Shown here piece after piece: positions 26,329 through 34,844 of a stretch of 64,000 nt of DNA. Source of the stretch: Coprococcus_C sp934318045 (lineage in GTDB: Bacteria; Bacillota; Clostridia; Lachnospirales; Lachnospiraceae); NCBI GenBank assembly GCA_934318045.1, contig CAKREY010000002.1:186001-250000 (forward strand), read 5' to 3'. The notes beneath the pieces were generated by a model. That model did no database searches. It was not told the origin of the DNA and worked only from the letters and a program-made list of their open reading frames with translations. Position 1 is the first letter of the stretch. Every line of letters starts with the position of its first letter. The translations under genes and the position numbers were made by a program.

Positions 26329-28035
26329 CTAATTTGCCCCCTTTGCTCCAGATAACCGAACCGTGTTAAGATTCTTCTTCGTTGGTTCCAGTTTAACAGT
26401 GATCGTAAACAGACGTTCCGCCTCTCGTGTATCTTCACTCAGTTTGTAAAGGACCTGCTCTTTGTCATTATTCACAGATCCGTCTGCCTGTGTCTTAACA
26501 ATCGGATAGTTATTGCCAAGTGCGTACTTATCATAAACAGCATCGACATCGTTTTCAACACTGCTTCTCTTATCCTTTTCGCCTTTGACATAATCAAATG
26601 TACCATTATATGCATCTGATACAAACTGTGCTGTTCCATCCCCTTTATCATAGCCTGTCGTATCCAGGTTCGTGAAGATGTATACACGCTTGTAAGCATC
26701 TGCTTTTGTGGATTTGTCATCTTTGTCAAGTTCAATTGGTTTTATATTGTTTTTACTTGCCAAGTGAATCTTTACTTTTGTTTTTTCGTTCTTATCCGTA
26801 TAATATGTATAATACGGTTGTTTCTTATCTGCAATTCCATCCCCATCCGTATCAACGGTATAGTAATCCGTAATCTTTGCATTTGCATTCTGCTGGTCTT
26901 TGTAAGGCTTATACAGATATAATTTGCATTCGTCTACATAATTGTCAAATAAGAAATAATCATCCTTTTGATATACAGCATCCGCTGAATTTGCACCAGA
27001 GATACAATATGGCTGATATTCAAAATAGATGGATGGTGGTTCTTTTGTGAAAAATTTCTGGCTGAATACTGTATATGTAATCATATCATGGTAAGACTTT
27101 GTGCCTTTCCCTTCGACTGATAAATCGTAATGATAATCATAATATACATCAACCTTAACAACATAACAGTCCTTCCCGGTTGCGCTGTCTGTGATCTGAT
27201 CTGCATATACTTTAATCAGACGCTTAGAGTTGCTCATACTGTTCTGTGATAAGATTGACTGGTTATCTACATTCAGCAAAGCCTGCTGCCAGGATTCATA
27301 ATCCAGCTCTCTCAAATGATCCATTGCTTTTGAAAACAACGCAGAGAACGCATCCGAGTCAAAGCTGGTTGTTCCACCCAGGACAAGTGCAGTTGTGTTT
27401 TTGTCCAGATTCTGCATATTACCAAGATTTACTTCATTCGGATTTTGTACGTAGCTTACATCTGTATTGCCTTCTTTATTCTTGTCCGTACAGGCTATAG
27501 CTTTTATAAAGCCATTCTCATCATACTGTACGATTGACCCCTCATTTGTAAGCTTGAAATCACTGCCAAATTTTGCCAGTTCCGTGTCTGTCAGACCATA
27601 TGCGATCTTATAATGTTTTGGATCACCCTCTTTATCATAAGCACGTACTTTGTTTGACAAGTCATCGAGGATTACAACATTGGAATACACATCTTTTTTT
27701 GCACCAATTTTTTGATCATTCAGCTTGTATACATATGCATTATATTTTAAATCAGAACTGATCTCTGTTCCATTCAGATCATACATCTTAACAGGAAGAT
27801 TCTCATGCACAGTCGGAGCGTTGTATTTTTTCTCCAGTTCATCCCGCGTCAAAGTCTGGAATTCTTCCACTTCATATACAGCTGTTTCGTTTGCCTCCTG
27901 GAGTGCCTTCGCTTTCCGGCTTGTCTCCAGGGTATCGGCAAACTGTTTTAAAATCGGAGTTAAAAGGACTGACAATATGGCAACAGCTATGACGATTTCA
28001 ATCAAAGTGAAACCTTTGTTATTTGTTTTTGCCAT
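26329..28035 (-). CDS. Large type IV prepilin-like protein (PilV/GspI-like)
   Basis: 568 residues with leader MAKTNNKG, cleavage site G/FTLIE and helix IVIAVAILSVLLTPILKQFA. The C-terminal domain is far longer than the usual 150-250 residues and is rich in Lys, Asp and Tyr. A segment TVDTDGDGIADKK resembles a calcium-binding Dx[DN]xDG loop. ATG 28035 follows GGTGAGGATTT. It lies between the pilO-like gene and the PilX-like gene. Confidence 0.8.
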   Translation of the reverse strand: MAKTNNKGFTLIEIVIAVAILSVLLTPILKQFADTLETSRKAKALQEANETAVYEVEEFQTLTRDELEKKYNAPTVHENLPVKMYDLNGTEISSDLKYNAYVYKLNDQKIGAKKDVYSNVVILDDLSNKVRAYDKEGDPKHYKIAYGLTDTELAKFGSDFKLTNEGSIVQYDENGFIKAIACTDKNKEGNTDVSYVQNPNEVNLGNMQNLDKNTTALVLGGTTSFDSDAFSALFSKAMDHLRELDYESWQQALLNVDNQSILSQNSMSNSKRLIKVYADQITDSATGKDCYVVKVDVYYDYHYDLSVEGKGTKSYHDMITYTVFSQKFFTKEPPSIYFEYQPYCISGANSADAVYQKDDYFLFDNYVDECKLYLYKPYKDQQNANAKITDYYTVDTDGDGIADKKQPYYTYYTDKNEKTKVKIHLASKNNIKPIELDKDDKSTKADAYKRVYIFTNLDTTGYDKGDGTAQFVSDAYNGTFDYVKGEKDKRSSVENDVDAVYDKYALGNNYPIVKTQADGSVNNDKEQVLYKLSEDTREAERLFTITVKLEPTKKNLNTVRLSGAKGAN

Positions 28036-28051
28036 AAATCCTCACCCTCTC

Positions 28052-29215
28052 TTAGTATACCTTAACAGTACCTGTCTTGCTGCCTAAGGCAAATCTAGGA
28101 GCGTCTGTGTCATCATCTGCCACTTTTACATAAACCGGAATGTCAGTATCGTTTGATACATTCATCTTGATTCCGTTCTTGTCATCACTGTCTACTCTCT
28201 TTGAAGACTCTACATAGATTGTAAGGTCTTTATCTGTAAGCTCGAATGAATAAGAATCATCACCAAGCTTTACTTCTACCATATTCTTGCCATCTTCTTC
28301 TTTTACAGTTACATCAACTGTCTCGATGGAGTTTGCTGTTGAAGAAACTTTCTTTCCGTCTGCGCTTACGATGATACCGTCTGAGCTATCACCATTTGCA
28401 TTGTTCAAGCCTACCAGGATATCATGGTTCTCTTTAATATCTGCGCCTTCTTCTGAATCATGAGAAGAAGTTGATACACTCGGTGCACCTGAGCCACCCT
28501 GGAAGATATTTGTAACACCTTCCGGAACATTGACATCTACCTTGTCTGCTTCTCTTCCATCACCCGTTACACAATATGCATTCAGATTCACTGTACCGGA
28601 ATATGTATCATCCTGAGAATTGTAAGCAATATCAATCGATGAAATATTCATACGATACTTATATGCCATAATATAATCGATGAAATCTTTGATACCTTCA
28701 TAAGAACCTGTGTAGTTGATTGGGAATGCTGCAGTCAGGCACTGATAATCACCAGGAGCAGCAGCTATATCTGTGTCTGTTGTATCTGTATCTGATGTAT
28801 CTGTGTCTGTTGTATCTGTGCTTTCTGAAGTGTCTGCAGCGGAAGCTGCGCTTAAGCTATAGAAAGATTCCGGTTCGCCAAGTCCGACAGACTCTACTCC
28901 AAACTGAAGGTTTCCCTGGTCTTTTTCTACACCCTTGATGAACATAACCGAGATTTCCTGGTCCAGAGTTGCCGGGAAATAAGCAAGTCTCTCCTCGAAC
29001 TTCTCGTTATACTCGGCTGTCTTTGCCTCATACATGTCACGGTCTTTCTGCTTTTCGCTCAGTTCATCATACCGGGTCTGCAATGTATCTACTTCTGACT
29101 GCATTGACTCCGCATCACTCATATTGTCTTTGAACACATATAAGTATGTAAGTCCAACAATGGCTACTGCCACAATAAATAAAATTAATTTAATATTGCT
29201 TTTGCTTAATTTCAT
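28052..29215 (-). CDS. pilO: PilO-like type IV pilus alignment protein
   Basis: A 387-residue bitopic protein. One N-terminal membrane segment (about residues 9-29) is followed by a coiled coil (MQSEVDTLQTRYDELSEKQKD) and a ferredoxin-like region, as in PilO. A Thr/Asp repeat linker (TDTTDTDTSDTDTT) lies near residue 140, and the C-terminal half is an extra domain not found in Gram-negative PilO. PilO pairs with PilN to link the cytoplasmic PilM ring to the envelope. It is placed directly after the pilMN fusion, 15 bp away. Assignment rests on topology and gene order. Confidence 0.72.
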   Translation of the reverse strand: MKLSKSNIKLILFIVAVAIVGLTYLYVFKDNMSDAESMQSEVDTLQTRYDELSEKQKDRDMYEAKTAEYNEKFEERLAYFPATLDQEISVMFIKGVEKDQGNLQFGVESVGLGEPESFYSLSAASAADTSESTDTTDTDTSDTDTTDTDIAAAPGDYQCLTAAFPINYTGSYEGIKDFIDYIMAYKYRMNISSIDIAYNSQDDTYSGTVNLNAYCVTGDGREADKVDVNVPEGVTNIFQGGSGAPSVSTSSHDSEEGADIKENHDILVGLNNANGDSSDGIIVSADGKKVSSTANSIETVDVTVKEEDGKNMVEVKLGDDSYSFELTDKDLTIYVESSKRVDSDDKNGIKMNVSNDTDIPVYVKVADDDTDAPRFALGSKTGTVKVY

Positions 29216-29230
29216 ACTCTTCTCCCTCCC

Positions 29231-30871
29231 TTATTCAGCTTCTGTCTCAGATTCTGTCTCTGTTGTCTGTGCATCTCCAGCATCATCCGTAGAAGCTGCA
29301 GGATCTTCCATCATCGGTACATAATTTACGGTTACCGAGAAAGTATATGTAATCTCACCATTGTCTTCGGTTTTTGAAATACTTGCCACATAAGCATTGT
29401 CCACACAGTCAATCGTCTTTAACTGCATGATGAAATCTGCGATTGCATCATAGCTTGTAGAAACACAAGGAATTGTCACTCCATCGTTGTCCGATTTGAA
29501 TCCGGTTACAACCACGCTCTTCGGAATCTTTGCCTCAAGCTCGGAGATAAACTCTCTTGCATTCTCATTTAACTGGTATGTAGTATAGTACATAGACTCC
29601 ATATCTGTGTACTTCGCTTCTGCCGCATCGTACGCGTCGATGATCTGCTCGATATCACTGATACGCTCGATATCAGCCTGTAACTGATCCCGTTTCTCTG
29701 TCACCGTGTTTTTCTTATTGATCGAATAAAATGCCATACCCGCGGCGCCAATAGCTGCGATCGCAACAAGTGCGATAAACGGAGCCACGCTTCCCTCTGT
29801 CTTGGCTGCAGCAGATACACCGAGATCGGAAAGTTCAAATCCCATCGGAGCAAATGCTGCTCCAATCGGTGTTACAAGGTATACCGGATTGTATACTTTC
29901 AGATCGATGCTTGGATCAAACTTGATATTATATAAAGTATCCATAATACGTGTGTTGACATTCAACTGTACTTTGAACAGTCCGTCGATGCCGCGGATCA
30001 AAGCACCATCACCAGTCAGGAACACATCCTCGATCGGCTTGTCCGGGTTTTTGGATGCATAGAAGTCCATGACACGTCCGATGTTGTTGATCAGGTAGCG
30101 GAATGCACCAGTCACTTCATTGTCATCGAAATCAACGGTGATCAACCGGTCGTTCTGCAAGAGTGTCATCGCAGTTGTCGCATCGACCCCCTTGTCATCC
30201 ATCACGACATTTACGACAGAGTTTGTGCCATACGGAACGGTTCTCTGCAACAGCAGGTTGTCACCCTGTACGATATTCAATACCGTACTCTCACTGCCGA
30301 GCTGGATAACCATCGTCGTTGTGTTCTGTGTTGTCTGTGTCTTGATGAGCTGGAGCATTGCATTTCCGATATAATCGAGAGCAACGACATTCAGTCCACA
30401 CATCTGGCCTAAATCATAGTAAGACTTCACCATATGCTGTGGGGCAGCTACCGCAAGTACACGGATCTGTTTGTTATTTTCTTCGTCGATTACAGTCTCG
30501 AGTACAGAATGTGATACGACATAATCTTCTATATTTACAGGGAAATACTCGGATGAGTTTGAATTGATAATTCCTCTGATCTTTTTCTCTGGAACAAATG
30601 GTATCATAACCTCTCTGTTCACGATTTTCGTCGATGACAGAACAAAGATTGCATTCTTGTTGCTGATACCACGAGCCGCAAGCTGCTGTGAGATTGCCTC
30701 GGCGATTTTCTCCGGCTCCTTAATTGCACCGTCCTCGTAGGAATCTTCCGGTGTCTCAAATATGATGATATTGTGAATCATCGTCTGCTTTTTTGCTGAA
30801 GCAGTCAGCTCGATAATTGTAATACTTTCGTTTGTGATATCGATAGATAACACTTTATTGCTTTTTGCCAT
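29231..30871 (-). CDS. pilM: PilM-PilN fusion, type IV pilus inner-membrane platform
   Basis: 546 residues. Residues 1 to about 350 are an actin-like ATPase fold of PilM type (VLSIDITNESITIIEL at the start, then NKNAIFVLSSTKIVNREVMIPFVPEKKI). A membrane segment near 370-392 (PFIALVAIAAIGAAGMAFYS) leads into a coiled coil and a PilN-like ferredoxin domain (AKIPKSVVVTGFKSDNDGVTI). In proteobacteria these are two proteins that bind through the PilN N-terminal peptide; fusion is known in Clostridioides difficile (pilMN). An acidic Ser/Thr/Glu tail ends the protein. It forms the cytoplasmic ring that couples the motor to the envelope. Confidence 0.85.
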   Translation of the reverse strand: MAKSNKVLSIDITNESITIIELTASAKKQTMIHNIIIFETPEDSYEDGAIKEPEKIAEAISQQLAARGISNKNAIFVLSSTKIVNREVMIPFVPEKKIRGIINSNSSEYFPVNIEDYVVSHSVLETVIDEENNKQIRVLAVAAPQHMVKSYYDLGQMCGLNVVALDYIGNAMLQLIKTQTTQNTTTMVIQLGSESTVLNIVQGDNLLLQRTVPYGTNSVVNVVMDDKGVDATTAMTLLQNDRLITVDFDDNEVTGAFRYLINNIGRVMDFYASKNPDKPIEDVFLTGDGALIRGIDGLFKVQLNVNTRIMDTLYNIKFDPSIDLKVYNPVYLVTPIGAAFAPMGFELSDLGVSAAAKTEGSVAPFIALVAIAAIGAAGMAFYSINKKNTVTEKRDQLQADIERISDIEQIIDAYDAAEAKYTDMESMYYTTYQLNENAREFISELEAKIPKSVVVTGFKSDNDGVTIPCVSTSYDAIADFIMQLKTIDCVDNAYVASISKTEDNGEITYTFSVTVNYVPMMEDPAASTDDAGDAQTTETESETEAE

Positions 30872-30928
30872 TCGTTATAGCCTCCCTCGCTAATCAGTGA
30901 TTTTATTTTGGGACATTCGTCCACATAC

Positions 30929-31672
30929 TTATAGGTACCAGCTCACGAGCTGTTCACCCCATATCATTGCTATACATATACCCATAGATAAATATGGGCC
31001 AAAAGCCAGCTTCCTGCCAACCTTCTTAACAGCCATCCGTATGAGATGCACGACCGTACCGATGATGCATGCCATGATGAATGCTATTATAATTAATTTC
31101 CAGCCCAATAGTAAGCCGGTTGCCGCCATAAGCTTTATGTCACCGTGTCCTATGCCTCTCCCCTTTGTAACAAGATCTATGAGAAGTAAAAAAACGCTGA
31201 CAGCAAACAAACCGATTACATACTGACTCCAATTTTCTAAATCGGTGAAGAGTCTAACCAGTCCTAAAGTTAAAATAAAAAGAATGAACCCCAATGGGAT
31301 TTCCTGTGTGCGCCAGTCAATGACGCTTAGTGCTAATAAGGCAGAAGCTGCCAGGCAGTAAAGGAACGTCTCCACCGTGATTCCTTTTGCGAGGAAGAAA
31401 ATCACATATAGTATCCCGTTTGCAGCTTCTACAATCGGATACTGCACAGAGATGTGCGCTTTACAATGCCTGCACTTTCCACCTAAAAATAAATAACTAA
31501 ATAAAGGAATGAGTTCATACCATGATAAGGTATGTCCACATGTCATACAATGAGACCGTTTCAAGGTAATGCTTTCTTTTATAGGCAACCGTAAGATCAG
31601 GACATTCAAAAAACTCCCGATTACAATTCCGTATAACGCAAAAAAAATGCTAAATATGATTGTCACTAACAT
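30929..31672 (-). CDS. pilD: Prepilin peptidase (A24 family)
   Basis: A 247-residue polytopic membrane aspartyl protease that cleaves prepilin leaders and N-methylates the new N-terminus. The zinc-binding CxxC pairs (CMTCGH and CRHCKA) lie in the N-terminal loop. The catalytic Asp residues are in DWRTQEIP and in the GxGD-type site GIGHGDIKLM. NVLILRLP is the usual N-terminal signature. It is the only candidate in the window to process the five prepilin-like proteins encoded here. Confidence 0.93.
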   Translation of the reverse strand: MLVTIIFSIFFALYGIVIGSFLNVLILRLPIKESITLKRSHCMTCGHTLSWYELIPLFSYLFLGGKCRHCKAHISVQYPIVEAANGILYVIFFLAKGITVETFLYCLAASALLALSVIDWRTQEIPLGFILFILTLGLVRLFTDLENWSQYVIGLFAVSVFLLLIDLVTKGRGIGHGDIKLMAATGLLLGWKLIIIAFIMACIIGTVVHLIRMAVKKVGRKLAFGPYLSMGICIAMIWGEQLVSWYL

Positions 31673-31705
31673 TTGTTTAAACCTTTCCGTCTCATTTTTT
31701 CAAAC

Positions 31706-31735
31706 AGATTCCGCCTGGCGAATCAGGCGGAATCT
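31706..31735 (-). terminator. Perfect 12-bp hairpin between pilA and pilD
   Basis: AGATTCCGCCTG, 6-base loop, CAGGCGGAATCT. On the minus strand no good T-run follows (GTTTGAAAAAA), so it may be a partial terminator or an mRNA 3'-end stabiliser that makes pilA more abundant than the downstream genes. Confidence 0.6.
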
Positions 31736-31755
31736 AAATAAATTATTGCTGAATT

Positions 31756-32337
31756 CTACTGATATCCTGCAGATACTTCCGGAGCAAGCTGTACATATGC
31801 CTTTGCTGTTGTACCGTCACCGCCAATATCCTTAGTAGCAAGGCCTGTTGGTGCAGCGCTACCTACGAATACTGCTACAGTACCCTTGTCAGAGATAGCT
31901 ACAAAGAATTTTGTTGGCTTAGCGTTAAGATATTTGTCAAGCTGCTTCTTAAACTTCAACTTTGGTGTCTTCTCACCGATGTTACCGAAGATCAGCTCTC
32001 CGATCTGTGCTGCTGTCATAGTTCCGTCATAATTTGTCGGAGCAGTTGTTGGGATGCCTGTAATAGCTGTTGCTGCAGTACTCTTATTTGTCTCAACAGC
32101 GAATACGCAGTCTGCTGTTGAAGATGCACTACCTGTCAGATATGCATAGCAATCCTCTGTACCAAGTGCTGTCTCGACAGCTGTCTTAATTGTCTTTGCA
32201 GAGCTTACGTCGTTTGACTTACGCGACTTATCAATGTACTTGATCAATGCAGGAGCGATAGCACCGGCAAGGATAGCCATGATCGCGATAACGATGATCA
32301 GCTCTACGAGTGAGAAACCTTTGTTGTTTTTCTTCAT
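31756..32337 (-). CDS. pilA: Major type IV pilin
   Basis: About 193 residues from ATG 32337 (AAGGAGAGAAAATTT upstream); the longer frame to 32400 has no such site. Leader MKKNNKG, cleavage site G/FSLVE with Glu at +5, hydrophobic helix LIIVIAIMAILAGAIAPALIKYI, then a Thr/Ala/Ser-rich globular domain with two Cys (about residues 62 and 76). The pattern fits the major subunit: the shortest leader, a canonical helix, a strong ribosome binding site and a 3' hairpin. The many Thr and Ser residues offer possible glycosylation sites. Confidence 0.9.
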   Translation of the reverse strand: MKKNNKGFSLVELIIVIAIMAILAGAIAPALIKYIDKSRKSNDVSSAKTIKTAVETALGTEDCYAYLTGSASSTADCVFAVETNKSTAATAITGIPTTAPTNYDGTMTAAQIGELIFGNIGEKTPKLKFKKQLDKYLNAKPTKFFVAISDKGTVAVFVGSAAPTGLATKDIGGDGTTAKAYVQLAPEVSAGYQ

Positions 32338-32415
32338 AAATTTTCTCTCCTTTTTATATGTTATAGTTTTTTCTATGATAAAACCGAAGTCCTCGCCCAT
32401 CGGTTTGTATCCTTT

Positions 32416-33621
32416 TTAATAACTGTCGATTGCATCGTACATGCTGAGCATCGGACTGTAGATTGCCATGACGATACCACCTACGACAACACCCATGATG
32501 ACGATAATCATCGGTTCCATCGCTGCAGTCAGAGCATCCGTCGCATCGCTTACTTCCATCTCATAGTAGTCCGCAACTTTGTCCATCATATCTTCGATAT
32601 TACCGGTTTCCTCTCCGATCTTCGTCATCTGCGGAAGCATCGGTGGGAAGAGTCCACAGTCACGAAGTGGCTTGGACAGAGGCACGCCTTTTGCAATCTG
32701 TGTCTTTGCATCCAGGAGCGCTTCCCGGATAATCCGGTTGTTGATCATCTTCGCTACCTGCTCAACTGCATCAATCAAACTGATACCGGATGCCATCAGA
32801 GTAGCCATCGTGCGGGAGAATGTCGCTGCAGCTGACTTGACCGTCAGGTTTCCAAAAAGCGGAGCCTTGATGCCGATCTTCGCATACAGAAGAGATCCCG
32901 CTTCCGTCTTGCCGAATGCTTTCAAGCCAAACACAACTGCTGCCACAACAATTACTACAATATACCATTTATGTTGCAGGAAATCGCTGAAATTCACAAG
33001 CATCTGCGTTGCTGCCGGAAGTTCCGATCCAAGTTCGTCGAACATCTCCGCAAACTGTGGGATGACACCGACCAACAAAACTGTCACAACTGCCGCTACG
33101 ACAATCAGGATAACAATCGGGTATGTAACTGCGCCTTTGACTTTGGATTTTAATGCATTCGCAGTTTCAAAGTGTGTTGTCAGTCTGTCGAAGCAGACTT
33201 CTAAGTTACCGGACATCTCACCGGCTGCTGTCATGTTCACCATAATCGGCGGGAATACCTTTGGATTCAGTTTGAATGCATCTGCCAAAGTACCACCTTT
33301 TTGTACATATGCCTGTGCTTCCTGCAGTGCCCGTTGTAATGTCTTATTGTCTAACTGCTCAGACATCATCTCGAGTGCACTGATAATCGTAACACCGGCA
33401 TTTAACACAGCGGAAAACTGCTTACAGAAGACTGCCAAGTCTTTGTCTTTGACTTTCTTTCCGCCACCGCTCTTCTTTCCTACGCCCTGTTCTTTGATAT
33501 CCTGGACGATTAAGCCTTCGGACTTCAGCTTTTCTTTTGCTTTGTCAAGGTTGATAGCTTCGATCGAGCCTTTCTTCGCCTTGCCGCTTTTGTCCATGGC
33601 TTTGTAGTTGTATTGTGCCAT
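32416..33621 (-). CDS. pilC: Type IV pilus inner-membrane platform protein
   Basis: 401 residues with two type II secretion F domains (about 70-190 and 275-395) and three membrane segments (about 170, 220 and 380). The N-terminal YNYKAMDKSGKAKKGSIEA is the usual start of PilC/GspF proteins. It sits in the membrane above the PilB and PilT motors and guides pilin insertion. GEMSGNLE and GEETGNIE are the repeated family motifs. It has its own likely promoter. Confidence 0.93.
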   Translation of the reverse strand: MAQYNYKAMDKSGKAKKGSIEAINLDKAKEKLKSEGLIVQDIKEQGVGKKSGGGKKVKDKDLAVFCKQFSAVLNAGVTIISALEMMSEQLDNKTLQRALQEAQAYVQKGGTLADAFKLNPKVFPPIMVNMTAAGEMSGNLEVCFDRLTTHFETANALKSKVKGAVTYPIVILIVVAAVVTVLLVGVIPQFAEMFDELGSELPAATQMLVNFSDFLQHKWYIVVIVVAAVVFGLKAFGKTEAGSLLYAKIGIKAPLFGNLTVKSAAATFSRTMATLMASGISLIDAVEQVAKMINNRIIREALLDAKTQIAKGVPLSKPLRDCGLFPPMLPQMTKIGEETGNIEDMMDKVADYYEMEVSDATDALTAAMEPMIIVIMGVVVGGIVMAIYSPMLSMYDAIDSY

Positions 33622-33685
33622 TTTAACTCCTCCGACCCTCTTATTTTTCTAAAAAATGAACATTTTATGAACAAATCTTATACTG

Positions 33686-33751
33686 ATACTACTCTATTTG
33701 ATTGTTTTTTGCAATAAAGTTCAATAAAATAATTAAATTTTGTGAAACATG
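33686..33751 (-). promoter_or_regulatory. Promoter of the pilC-pilA-pilD segment, with operator-like motif
   Basis: TTGCAA (33709-33714), 17-bp spacer, TAGTAT (33686-33691) on the minus strand, in the only sizeable gap (139 bp) among pilB, pilT and pilC. Just upstream, TTGTGAAACATGCACAA (33740-33756) is an imperfect palindrome that shares 12 bp exactly with the glnN upstream region. Confidence 0.5.
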
Positions 33752-33760
33752 CACAAACGA

Positions 33761-34813
33761 TTACATCTGTTTTTTCATTGCCACCTGGTCCTGGGCATAT
33801 ACAAGTGCCATATCTCTCGAGATTCTACCGCTCTTGTAGAGATCTAAGATGAAATCATCCAATGTAATCATGCCCTGTGCACGGCTTGTCTGGATCGTCG
33901 ACTGAATCTGATGGTTCTTCTGCTCACGGATCAGGCTTCGGATCGCCGGACTTGCAAGCATAACCTCAAAGGCTGCGACTCGTCCATGTCCATCGGCGGT
34001 CGGAATCAGCGCTTGGGAGATAACTCCCTCTAAGATCATCGCAAGCTGGATTCGTGTCTGCTGCTGCTGATGCGTCGGGAACACATCGATGATACGGTCA
34101 ATCGTGGATGCCGCACCGATTGTATGCAGTGTCGAGAATACCAGGTGTCCGGTCTCGGCTGCGGTGATTGCAGTGGAGATTGTCTCGAGGTCACGCATCT
34201 CTCCTACCAGAATGATATCCGGATCCTCACGAAGTGCTGCACGAAGTGCATTCGCATAGGAAAGGGTATCCATACCGACTTCACGCTGGTTTACAACCGA
34301 CTTCTTATGTTTGTGGATGTACTCGATTGGATCCTCCAGTGTGATGATGTGGTCGGTCAGGTTTTCATTTGCTTTATTGATGATGGAAGCAAGTGTTGTT
34401 GACTTACCGGAACCGGTTGGTCCTGTGACAAGCACCAGTCCACGTTTCTTCTTATATAACTGTACGACCGCTTCCGGGATACCTAACTGATCCGGTCTTG
34501 GGATGATCGTATCGACTTTTCTGTATGCAGCTGCCATATTTCCTCGATCCATGAATACGTTTACACGGAATCGACCGGTCTCCGGAGAGGAGAAAGAAAA
34601 ATCGACTTCTCCGCGTTCCTTTAAGATCTGTTTGTGCCGGTCATGCATCGTCGAGCCGATGGCTTCCGCTGCGTCCGCCGGCGTCATAGGCGGAAGTTCC
34701 ACCTCTGTTAGGCGTCCGTTGATACGGAGTTTCGGTGGGATGCCCACCGCGATATGTATATCAGAGGCATTCTGCTCGACGGCGAATGCCAGAAGTTCTT
34801 TCATGTCTATCAT
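33761..34813 (-). CDS. pilT: Pilus retraction ATPase
   Basis: A 350-residue hexameric ATPase with Walker A GPTGSGKST (about residue 132), Walker B ILVGEMRD, His-box LVFSTLHT, and the retraction-type motif AIRSLIRE near 288. It depolymerises pili into the membrane and so drives twitching motility or DNA uptake. ATG 34813 follows a GAGGGAG-type site, 31 bp after pilB. Confidence 0.95.
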   Translation of the reverse strand: MIDMKELLAFAVEQNASDIHIAVGIPPKLRINGRLTEVELPPMTPADAAEAIGSTMHDRHKQILKERGEVDFSFSSPETGRFRVNVFMDRGNMAAAYRKVDTIIPRPDQLGIPEAVVQLYKKKRGLVLVTGPTGSGKSTTLASIINKANENLTDHIITLEDPIEYIHKHKKSVVNQREVGMDTLSYANALRAALREDPDIILVGEMRDLETISTAITAAETGHLVFSTLHTIGAASTIDRIIDVFPTHQQQQTRIQLAMILEGVISQALIPTADGHGRVAAFEVMLASPAIRSLIREQKNHQIQSTIQTSRAQGMITLDDFILDLYKSGRISRDMALVYAQDQVAMKKQM

Positions 34814-34844
34814 GTTTTTGTCTCCCTCTTTTTACATTATAGTT

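Noticed and set aside
32579..33607. Long plus-strand frame (342 residues) opposite pilC
   Set aside because: pilC on the minus strand is unambiguous; this frame is Ile/Ser/Thr-rich shadow sequence. The same applies to the long plus-strand frames opposite glnN, the ChW protein and polC.
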